From contig CM076195.1 of assembly GCA_038277395.1 (NCBI GenBank), forward strand, positions 50,093,020 to 50,157,019: 64,000 bases of DNA. Direction: 5' to 3'. The notes below the pieces were generated by a model, which saw only the letters and a list, made by a program, of their open reading frames with translations, was not told the DNA's origin and made no database searches. The position numbers and the translations under genes are program-made. The DNA is from Dryocosmus kuriphilus (Eukaryota > Arthropoda > Insecta > Hymenoptera > Cynipidae). Below, piece after piece: positions 18,167 through 27,591 of the stretch. Position 1 is the stretch's first letter. The number at the start of each line of letters is the position of its first letter.

Positions 18167-19900
18167 TTATTCTTCATCTACATTCGAAATTTGAAAACTT
18201 TTTCTAGTTACCTTCCTTTTATGATCTGTGCAATTTTCAGATAAAACTGACCAACAATAATCGGCTAACATATTGGCACTTTTTTTAGAAATGTACCTCT
18301 TCTCTAATTCGGCTATTTCTTGATGAAATCTTTCTCCATGCTCATCACTGACTGCTCCAAGATTTTCTGGGAAGAAATCTAAATGTGAGTCCATCATGTG
18401 AATTTTTAAGGACATATTAATTTTCATTTCCTGGAAATTTTCAATCATGTCATTCACTAGCACTGCATAATTATCCGATTTATTATTTCCTAAGAAGTTG
18501 TTAATCACATTTTTTATTGACTTCCATGTCTTCAAGTGTACACCTAAAAGTTTCTTTTCAAAATTATCGTCGAGCATAAGTTTTCTTATGTCAGGACCGA
18601 CTAATACGCCTGCTTTTAATTTTGCATCAGTGATCGTGGAAAATTTTTCTTTTAAAAATAAATATGCGTCGGGAGATTGCTTGACTAGTTCCTTAATAAA
18701 ACTTTTTACTAAACCTAATTTGATGTGCAATGGAGGTAAGAAAACTTTTTGAGAATCAATAAGAGGCTCTGCGATAACATTTTTTTGCCCAAGTATTGAC
18801 TCAATTCGTGAAGGCCATATTTTTTGCGTATAATGTGCTTTTTTATTTCGACTATTCCATTCACATAAAAAACACATGTGCTTAGTGTAGCCTAATTGCA
18901 AACCCAATACAATACTTATTATCTTGAAATCTCCACATATATTCCATTGATGCTCACCGTAATCAATTTTTTCTAATAAAGTTTTTACATTTGCGTAGCA
19001 TTCCTTAGTTTGCGTAGCATAAAACACTGGTATTGATGGCTTTTCGTTACCATTATGTAGAAGCACAGCTTTCAAACTTGTTTTATTAGAATCAATAAAA
19101 AGGCGCCATTCCTCAACCACAAATTCAAGTTCGAGTTCATCAAATAAACCTTCGATATCATTACAAAACAAAGCACTATCTTCTTCTGAAAAATAATATC
19201 TAAATTTTTCTTCTCGTTTGCGATAGGTTATTTTAATATTTTTCTCAAGTAGATTTTTCTCTTTGAGGCGAGAAGCTAATATTTCTGCTTTAGCTTTGGA
19301 AAGATTCAAATCACGGATAAGATCGTTGAGTTCCGCTTTATTAAATAGCTTTGGTTCAGTCCGATTTCGTTGTATTTGCGAATTAGATTCAAAGTCTGAT
19401 GAGTGCTCCGCATTGACCGGTTGACTACCAGGTACTTCTTGTGAATCTGAATTCGAGACCTCCTTCGGTAAAGAAACTGATCTGTGTAATGGAACTCCGA
19501 GGACAGGCCTTGTGACCGATGAAACTATGGGATATTTTATGAAACTTCTCGTTTTTAATGAATGCCCCTTTAATTTACTTAGGCAAAAATGACAGTCGTC
19601 CACATGATTTTTCTGCTCTCTCCACAATGTAGGCACAGAATAAGGAAGATTTCGAGTATCTTCGCCTGACAACCTTATTGCACAATTTAAACATATTACG
19701 TCAGGAACCCACGGTTTTCCCCAATCTTTTATTTCAAAACCGAAAAAGGCTTCATATGCACTCTGTAATGTAGGAGTAAATTGCCTCCTGTTTTCGTAAA
19801 ATACACACTCACTGCATACGTAGCAAAACTTACTAGGACTATTCACACAACGGAACACTCGGTTCTGGAACATTTCTGAAACTTTAATTGATAAAGGCAC
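18167..19900 (-). CDS. Putative transposase, RNase H-like, with N-terminal zinc-binding modules
   Basis: 577 residues, uninterrupted, ATG at 19,900. The N-terminus has paired cysteines: CYVCSEC (about 26-32), CLNC (70-73) and CHFC (103-106), suggesting zinc-binding or DNA-binding modules. A linker (about 115-185) leads to a helical section, then candidate catalytic strands: FIDSNKTSLKAVLLHNG (Asp271), ICGDFKIISIVLGLQ (Asp324-325), a CFLCEWN...H zinc insert (344-358), PPLHIKLG and SDEHGERFHQE with a candidate Glu near 524. This D-D-CxxC-H-E order resembles several eukaryotic cut-and-paste transposases. I know similar unnamed proteins from arthropod genomes but not a family name. Its place between long TIRs supports a transposase role; the catalytic assignments are inference. 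Confidence 0.72.
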   Translation of the reverse strand: MPLSIKVSEMFQNRVFRCVNSPSKFCYVCSECVFYENRRQFTPTLQSAYEAFFGFEIKDWGKPWVPDVICLNCAIRLSGEDTRNLPYSVPTLWREQKNHVDDCHFCLSKLKGHSLKTRSFIKYPIVSSVTRPVLGVPLHRSVSLPKEVSNSDSQEVPGSQPVNAEHSSDFESNSQIQRNRTEPKLFNKAELNDLIRDLNLSKAKAEILASRLKEKNLLEKNIKITYRKREEKFRYYFSEEDSALFCNDIEGLFDELELEFVVEEWRLFIDSNKTSLKAVLLHNGNEKPSIPVFYATQTKECYANVKTLLEKIDYGEHQWNICGDFKIISIVLGLQLGYTKHMCFLCEWNSRNKKAHYTQKIWPSRIESILGQKNVIAEPLIDSQKVFLPPLHIKLGLVKSFIKELVKQSPDAYLFLKEKFSTITDAKLKAGVLVGPDIRKLMLDDNFEKKLLGVHLKTWKSIKNVINNFLGNNKSDNYAVLVNDMIENFQEMKINMSLKIHMMDSHLDFFPENLGAVSDEHGERFHQEIAELEKRYISKKSANMLADYCWSVLSENCTDHKRKVTRKSFQISNVDEE

Positions 19901-20205
19901 TTCATAAATACATCCTCAAAGCCATTCTATATTGTAATGGGAGACAACAATTATAATGATGTTCACAGGTCGGCCACAGTCAAAGATTATTCATGAGTAA
20001 ATCAGCTGTTTGCGGAGCGCGACCGCCACGCCAACTAGCGTTAGTTAGCAAATACACTGGCAGCAATGACGTGAATCGCGGGAATTTGAAAATTGATGGA
20101 AGATCGGATAATAACAAACTATTTATTACACGAAAAAAAATTATTTGTCAGGTTTACGTTAAGCTGCTATGAAAGTTGCGATTTTAAAAAAAAATTAAAT
20201 AATCA
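19901..20205 (-). promoter_or_regulatory. Upstream region of the transposase gene
   Basis: 305 bp between the right TIR and the ATG. It includes a GC-richer patch (GCGGAGCGCGACCGCCACGCC, about 20,015-20,035) unlike its AT-rich surroundings, which may be promoter sequence. No TATA box was clearly placed. Confidence 0.3.
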
Positions 20206-20652
20206 GGCCGGAATGCATCGATCTGAGCGCGCGACATATCATTTGAAAGGGTAGAAAAAGAGCTTTTCAATGAGCCTTTGCTTTTTTGAAAATTCGTTAT
20301 AGATCCCGAAGAGGAGGCCTTGCAAAGTAAAGCCATAAAAATCGACTTTTTTCATGTTTAGACTCATTTTTGAGACCTTAAACTAATTGCTAGCTCAATT
20401 ATGATGATGGATTCGGAATCTGCGTCAAAAATTGCGTAAGAAAACATGTATTCGGAAGTTTTGAATCTTTGACTGGAAATTTTATTGAAGCGACAAGAAA
20501 AAAAAATTTGATTTTTCGAAAAAACGAGTTTTTGCGATTTAAAAAAAACCCGATGTGCTGGACCAAAACGGAGGTCATTTTCGGATTCTACGACTCAAAA
20601 TACATAAAGATATCATATTTTCGTCAATGAGACATTTCGGTCCCCAAATTTT
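20206..20652. repeat. Right terminal inverted repeat
   Basis: Reverse complement of the left TIR. Differences include TTGAAAAGC against TTGGAAAGC and TACGCAATT against TACGTAATT. Confidence 0.92.
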
Positions 20653-20663
20653 GTTGTTCAGTG

Positions 20664-20804
20664 TTATCAGATTCACGAAAATTTCAGTTGCTAAAATATA
20701 CAGAAAACAATCATCATGGAATACCTTGGCATTCTGGCAATTTACCATACGCTTTAGTGCCTGTAATCCTCGAGAACGTTCTGAAAGATGCGATAAAAAT
20801 TTAT
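20664..20804 (+). repeat. Right copy of the ~141-bp direct duplication
   Basis: Matches 17,334-17,476. Here it runs on into GTTAAAGGATTAGAG, open in the + frame, so this copy looks like the continuous, original-side version. Confidence 0.9.
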
Positions 20805-20999
20805 GTTAAAGGATTAGAGAAAAAGAATTGGTTGAAACAATTTGTAAAAATGTCAACTGAAATTGATGATATGCTTGATTTAAGGTGTTCATCGCTACAT
20901 GGATTGCGTGAGATGCTTGCATTTAGTAAATTAGTAATGACAAATGTACACACCATCATATGTATAAAAGTCACTTTGGGGACAAAAGTAGGGGCATAA
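20667..20999 (+). other. Unidentified open segment right of the transposon
   Basis: One frame stays open for about 110 codons (HGIPWHSGNLPYALVPVILE, NWLKQFVKMSTEIDDMLDL, LHGLREMLAFSKLVMTN). It spans the right duplicate and continues into unique sequence. It does not resemble the missing part of the major capsid as I know it, nor a mariner N-terminus. It may be a fragment of another gene. Function unknown. Confidence 0.35.
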
Positions 21000-21958
21000 T
21001 ACAGATAAATAAGTGGTACAGGCGGTTTAAAAATGGCCGCACATCTGTTGACAGTGAACCTCGTTCTGGCCGACCTCTGCTGGCAACAACACCGGAAAAC
21101 ATCGAGCGTGTGCGACCTGCGATTGAAGGTGATCATCGATTGACTGTTTGTGAAGTAGAAAATGATCTTGGAATACCGAAAAGTACTGTTTAGAAAATTT
21201 TGAACAAGATTTTGAGAATGACTCGCGTGTGTGCGAAATTCATTCCGAAATTGTTCACGACCGAGGAGAAGGACCTTCGCTCTGATATCGCTCAGAACAA
21301 CTTGGAAATGGTCAGTGATGACGAAAATGTCCTTAAGAAGGTTACTACTGATGATGAATCATAGGTTTATGGTTACGATCCTGAAACTAAACAACAGTCT
21401 TCACAGTGGAAGCGTCCAGACGAGCCACGGCCGCAAAAAGCACTTTAAAGTCGGAGCTATTTTAAGTCAATGTTGATTATTTTTTTCGATTGTGAGGGTG
21501 TTGTGCACTACGAATTTGCTCCAAGAGGTCAGACGATGAACAAAGAATATTACTTTGAAGTTCTGAAAAGATTGCGCGACGCCGTGAGAAGAAAATGACC
21601 GCGTTTCTGGTCAAGCGGTGACTGGCTTCTTCACCACGATAACGCGCCAGTGCATTGATCGAACCTTGTGCAGCAATTTTTGGCGAAACACGAGATTGTA
21701 CAGATTCGCCAGCCTCCGTACAGTCCCGACATAGTTCCTTGCGACTTTTGGTTGTTCACAAAATTGAAAATGTCGCTCAAAGGAAAGCGGTTCGACGACA
21801 TCGAGACGATTCAGAATAATGCGACGCGCGAGCTGAAGGCCATTCCAAATTCTGCGTTCGAGGACTGCTTTAAGATGTGGAAGCACCGCTGGGAGCATGT
21901 GGTTCAATCAAATGGGGACTACTTCGAAGGATACAACGGCCCCGATGACGAGAAATAG
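20960..21958 (+). pseudogene. mariner transposase fossil (Tc1/mariner, DD34D type)
   Basis: The helix-turn-helix part (WYRRFKNGRTSVDSEPRSGRP) is at about 21,020-21,085, followed by a stop at 21,193. The catalytic core follows in shifting frames: DDES then VYGYDPETKQQSSQW (first Asp, about 21,350), FFDCEGVVHYEF, LLHHDNAPVH (second Asp, about 21,640) and YSPDIVPCDFWLF (third Asp, about 21,740). The C-terminus ends with EHVVQSNGDYFEGYNG. All three aspartates survive, but at least four stops or frame changes break the gene. The N-terminal end is missing, and I could not locate the inverted repeats. Confidence 0.88.
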
Positions 21959-22404
21959 CACCAACGCGGAGATATCAACGCAGGTCGGATAGATTTCAGA
22001 GACACCTCGTATGGATAGATTTTATTTCTAGACTACTTATTTTTTAAGAATAATGTACTGATTTCTTCATAAATAAATTAAAACGAAATTGAAACAAAAT
22101 TGAAGTTCTTTTTTCTCAAGAGTTCCTTCCCCAGTATAATAAATAAGCTTGAGTACTAGATGGTGATTTGCAGGTATTTAAATGCTTTCTATTCACATTA
22201 AATAAAAAACAACAATTTAAGTTTCGCTAATCTTTTTCTATTCATTTATTTTACAACTTATATTTTTATAATCTATACAAATCCTTTCTACCTACTTATA
22301 ATTTTTTACATTTTCAACAATCATTCGTCCCACTCACATATTTTATAACATACACACAAACTCGGTAGCTATTAATAATCTTAATTATACATATATATTT
22401 TACA
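21959..22404. other. AT-rich gap between mariner fossil and polB 3' end
   Basis: No gene seen. The first ~150 bp may be mariner 3' untranslated sequence and its terminus. Confidence 0.4.
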
Positions 22405-25400
22405 TTATTCACATTCCATGGGTTGGCTTATTCTACTTATACATCCCCATGGAAGTGTATTTGTCTCGCCCGCAATTAACATCCGTTTGTCGTCAAGCCA
22501 ACTGAGAGCAATTTTTTCCTGTTTGACAGTATTCTCTTCATGTTTTCTACTTCGAATTAAATTTTGATACTGTTTTAAATTTTTAAATTTAATTAGACAT
22601 TTTTTGTAGTCATCGAATGTGATCTTGCGTAGTGTGGAGCCTTTTATTCCTTTCGCTTTCTTTTTTGATGATTTTCTCCTAAAATTTTATATGCTGCACT
22701 TTCTTATTTCTAAGGGTACTCCATAAGCATTATCTGGAGGATAATCTGATTTGTCAAATTTGTGGATGTCTCGCTTTTGAAACGGTTATAAAGCCCACTT
22801 TAGAAGATTTAATAACAAGATAGGATAGACAGATGATAAATAAGGACAGCGAACCGCACTAAATACTACAGCGACAAGAATATTTATATCGGCTACTGGG
22901 TCACTGGGGAAAATCGATAAACGTGCGCACAATCGACAGCCGTGAGAAGGGGACCAAGCGGGACCACCGCAATCCGGTACTACTCGACGGACAGCCGAAG
23001 ATCGAAAAATTCATTACGACTCGTACGCTTCAAGAGTGCAGAAGTTCTGAGAAGCACCTCTCTGTTCACGCAAAAGCCACGCCGAGCTGGATGGCTACAC
23101 GCTACCGGGTAATGGTAGAATAGACCGACAGGAGACGTCCGCTCACAGTACAGGTTTTTATAAATTTTGTAATAACTTCTCACTTCCAATTAATGCCCAG
23201 CTTCACAGAAGGTACAAATTTAAACCTACACAGTGTCAAGGTGAGGAAGGCTTATCTTTTATATCTCTTGAGCGAAAGTTCTTTTTCAACCGGGGTTAGA
23301 CCCGGAAATTAAGAACCCAGCTCACTAGAGAGAAAATTCAAGGCAATGACTTCCTCGCACTGACGTTGAGTACCGGCGAAGGGCAAACTAGTTTGACCGT
23401 TAAGTTTAGAGTCTGAAATCCTAACAAAATTTTCAACGAGGGAAAGTCCTGGAAATTATTCTGTGTGATTTCGTACGACCTGAATTTCTTGGTTAAATTA
23501 GAGCTTGCTAGCCTCATTAGTCTGAATTTTATCAGAATAAATTAAAAGTAAAGTGAAAGTTCATGAAAGATTTTCTTTTTGAGTTAGGTAAATTAAATGG
23601 AATTTCGTTGAGGCATTGCACTTAGCCAAAACGAAACGAAATTTAATTCAAATCGTGAATGCTGGCAGAGTGAAGAAAACAGAACTCCCGGAGGTACAAC
23701 AAGTAAACAATTCTGCCTGCGCGGGTTTAACCCACGTTCAGAGAGAATCTCATATTTAGGGATTTTCTTGAGCCTAATTATTTTAGATTTCGAGACCTAC
23801 AAATTCACAAGAGTATAGTAACTTATCAAATAAGGGAAGAGGAACCCATCCTAATTCCTAGGGTTTCCTTAGTAGTTAAGTTCCAAGGGAGGGTAATTAG
23901 GGCTAGTTTTAACGTCCTACCAAAGCTTAACCAAATCGCTATGGTTGGACTCGAGCAGTGTCTATAAATGCATTGACGAGCCTGTTGAACTTGCGACAAC
24001 GCTATTAAAATCAAAGTAAAATTATCTACTGGGAATAAAATATTCAACTCGTAGTGTTCGAAATTTGGAATTGAGGCCATGGTTCGTTGTGGGAAAAGCA
24101 TGAATTAGAAGGGAAAACCTTCAAGGTAACTCAAAATCACAAATAACCAATGAAAATACCGCTAGCCCGAATCTACATATTCCCTGATCGTGGCCAATTC
24201 CACGCGATTCATGACGGATCGTTCGAAATGGAATTCGAGCTTTAAAATTATGTTACACTTTATATAGTCAAAAATGTTTGGAACATTGAAATGGTAGATG
24301 AGGCTATCAGTGTCTGTATAGAGTAACTTTGCATGACTTCCGAAATTTGATTGAACGTAATTACAATGAAAATCATAGGTTATTATTTTTAAAATATCGA
24401 GAAAAACGAATCCAACCTAAATTGGTTTATTGAATTTCACCTGAGGTCTTTTAATTTAAAAAATTACCATATCTTGCTCGAATATGGTACAGCTAAGAAA
24501 ATTTGACTTTGCAATCAGAGCTCTTGCTCCATATCTGTGCCCCCCCCCCCCTTTTTTGTTCCTAATCTAACATCTTTATATTTTCTGACGTTTTCCATAG
24601 CCTTACAAAAAACAGAGTTATTCATTAATTTAAAGAAATTTTTCTCGAAATCATTAGTTGCCTTCTTTCGATGCTCCGTATTTAAATAAATGTATTTTTT
24701 TGACTAAGGTTTTTGTCCAAATTTTAGAATTTTATGAATTTTAGTTATCTTTAACCCAAAATTTAAATATTGCTTCAAATTTCTGTGGTGAACAACATAA
24801 TCTCTCTTTGGTAGTAGGCTCGTTATTAATTTGGGTATTTTTCATGAGGAATTACGAGGTAAAAAATGCTCTGGAGCTAAAAGTAAACCTTTATACAAAT
24901 CGTGCAGTTCTGCAGGATATTCCAAGTCTACCTCAAAAATGTAACCTGTCGGAGAATCATCTGGAATACTGAGTAAATTGATATTTTCATCAAGTACCCA
25001 TTCGAATCCAGCAAAGGTAAGAATTCACTCATAGCTGCACCATATTGATTGTTGATATCGAAATAATTTATATAAGATTCTGGTTCGCTTGGATTAAAAT
25101 CAATTCCCGTGTATCGATTATGAGCTTTAGCATATCGATTTGACCACTGCGATAACCACTACGAGTACCTTTTTGAATTAAAATTACCATATCAGGATCA
25201 TTTAATAGTTCAAGTTCGATTCCCGTCAATTTAAGCATCGCATCAATAGAAAGCCCTGGTGCTGTGTAATAATATAGTGGATCCAGATTATATGTTGAAA
25301 AACAGTTGTGCCCAAAATTTTCGAAAATGTCGGCCAAAAGTGAAACATCAGTTTTTAAATATAAATCAGAGTATTCGCCCAAGGTTTTTATATTAAAAGT

Positions 25401-27591
25401 TTCCCAAACTTTGCAAGCATGCTCGTAATCATCTTCAAATATCTCGTTATCATTTAATCTAGAATAAAATTCACTCCGCGGTGGTAACTCACTTTCATCT
25501 AATTTTTCCTATTTATTTATATAGTCATACGGGAATACTCCTTTTCTCGTCAAAAGTTGAAATTCTGAATCATTTTTACAATTTTTCAATGTAATTTTTT
25601 ATCCTCATTTCTCAGGTACGAGGACAATTTTTCAATGCTGCTAGACATGGAACGAAACGAATCTAAAAACCGGAGATTTAATTTTGTACCATCAACATAC
25701 TTGGTGAAAGAGATGTATTTGTCTTTACTTACGGGTAATAATTTAACTTGACCCTCAAATTCTGTAGCTAGTGCTTTAATGAAGAAGTGTGAATCATAGC
25801 CTGATAAGTTGTGAAAAACTACTGGAACGGTGTGTGGATCTCTTTAATTTACATTGCATCATGGATGACTTGGACCACGATATTTTCCAGTAAAATCATT
25901 GTGATCATGATTCATGGTATCTTATAGCATCCTTTTCAAATGGCTTTTCACAAATGTGACCATTTTTAGTAGTATGAAACCCTACTTCTTGCTCTAGTGT
26001 CAATTTCTCCATTGGCACAATATTTGGTAAATGAAAATCAACATGTTGCGCAATTTCATGCAATTCTTTCATGAACCGCTCTGCGCAATCTTTTTCACGG
26101 TAAATTTTTAGTTTTGAAGGAGAATCATCAAAGCTGCAATGTAAATAATATCCAACACTATGAAGGACATGCTTTTGATACGCCCCTGTATTTGAGTGAT
26201 TATTGGGAATTTCTTGCAAGAGGCACTCAAGGTCGGCAAAAATAGCAAATGGAACTTTTTCCTTAAATATGTAATTTCTAAATTTCAAAATTCTCTCATT
26301 GTCCTTTGGTAATATCATGCAACACTGTTTCATGTTTTTGCAATCCAATCTATGATTTTGTAAAGATTATTCAAGCTTAAAATGACAGAGACACGTGTCA
26401 CAAAAATGTACGATGACTGTCTTTTGTAAACTGAGATTTTACCAGTCCGGATAGATTTTTAATCAAGGCAAAATGATGTAGCGGATTTATTTCATTAAAT
26501 TCGTTCTCATCAGAATGGTTAGGGAAAATATTTGTGTTTTCCATCATCAAGAGGTGAATTGTAGGACATTTTTATTCTTCTTTACTCAAATATAGTGGCA
26601 CAATTTCCCCCTTATTTGTATATTTCTTATCATCTTCAATTCCGTAAACTTTTATGGATAACTCATTCATTTTTTCAAATTTTTGAATATCCTCGAAACT
26701 TATAGGGAAACTTATGCCATCATACTTGAGTTCTGAATTAAAATATGGATAAGATCTAGTTCTCTACGCATGTTTTTTCGCAGGATGAAGAGCTGCCATT
26801 ACAGACCAGAGAAAGCGATAATTATCCCCATTTTGAATGTTTACAACAGCGTTTTTCTTTTGAATTTATTTTGGCAAATCAATGAAAGTTGAGATCCCCA
26901 AATTTGTTGATAAATACCTATTGAAATTTACCACCAAGTTAATAATTTCATTTAATGACCATCCAGAATCTGTTTGCTGTAACTCTTCAATTTTAACTAA
27001 AATTGTGTCCAAAATTTTTTGATTGTATCATTCACTGATATTAGCACATGGTAAAATACTCTTACTTTTGATGTTTATAAATTTAATTTCTTCTACCGTT
27101 TTCTCCGTTTGTTAATGTTTTAAATTTCCCGGCAAAACAAATGTTCACTTTTAAATTCCCATCCATTTTTATAGTATTTTTTATTCTTTGAGTAATCATA
27201 GATTTTGCATGCTCCACAAATTGCTTAAGGTCTTTATGCTTCAAATTAATAACACAAAATATTCTTATTCTACCCAAGAAGGCAGATTGTAAATCCTCCC
27301 ACTGAATTCTATCGGGTTTTTTCCTGTTTGAATCTTTAACAACACGCCCCTTTTTTCTCAATTCTTTTATTTTGCTATTGTGTGCTTTCAAAATGCCTAA
27401 CGTTGACTGAATTCGGTTCTTTTCACCCACAGATAAAGTTCTATTACATTTTATAATTTTGTTTAAAATGCGAATGTTCTGTTTACTAAACGTAAGCCAC
27501 TTGTTAACATTCTCAAGTTTTACCTTATCTCCCAAAGTTTGTGAGCCTCCTCCATAACCAAAATGAGTCTTCTGCTGCTTTCTGGATCCAT
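22405..27591 (-). pseudogene. polB: Protein-primed DNA polymerase B of the Polinton, decayed and interrupted
   Basis: It would replicate the element. The start is probably ATG 27,591 (MDPESSRRLILVMEEAHKLW), with an immediate frame change into the open part 27,535-27,083 (QWEDLQSAFLGRIRIF). The pieces that follow give the exonuclease motif FAIFADLECLL (about 26,226-26,250), FHNLSGYDSHFF (about 25,800), YSDLYLKTDVSLLADIFENF (25,377-25,318), YYTAPGLSIDAMLK, NYFDINNQYGAAMSE (about 25,060), LMNNSVF (about 24,635) and the palm motif LLYTDTDSL (about 24,304-24,325). The solo LTR then interrupts it. The C-terminus (HKFDKSDYPPDNAYG, ITFDDYKKCL, TLPWG) ends at TAA 22,405. Ten or more stops or frame shifts occur. 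Without the LTR it would be about 1,230 residues, normal for the family. Confidence 0.9.
22778..24257 (+). repeat. Solo LTR of the A/B retrotransposon family, inserted in polB
   Basis: 1,480 bp, TGAAACGGTTATAAAG...ATGTTACA, flanked by a 4-bp target duplication CTTT (22,774-22,777 and 24,258-24,261). Removing it rejoins polB codons in frame (FDYIK then RDIHKFDK). Its start matches the 5' LTR of B, and GGGCTAGTTTTAA (about 23,902) matches the LTR of A. It contains a CCGGG/CCCGG hairpin at 23,290-23,305. Short open frames inside (22,923-23,189; 23,826-24,101) are not genes. Confidence 0.88.

Larger units (their letters stand above)
17477..20652 (-). mobile_element. DNA transposon with ~450-bp TIRs and a single DDE-like gene
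   Basis: The 3,176-bp element begins AAAATTTGGGGACC and ends with its reverse complement. The terminal inverted repeats (17,477-17,925 and 20,206-20,652) are about 98% identical by eye, with differences at A/T-run lengths and a few substitutions. One intact gene lies between them on the - strand. No short target duplication abuts both ends; instead a ~141-bp direct repeat flanks it, with an 11-nt filler (GTTGTTCAGTG) on the right. Near-identical TIRs and an open gene indicate a recent insertion into the dead Polinton. I could not place it in a named superfamily. Confidence 0.85.

Noticed and set aside
22923..24101. Short open frames between the polB pieces
   Set aside because: They lie within the solo LTR, have no motif, and vanish when the LTR is recognised.
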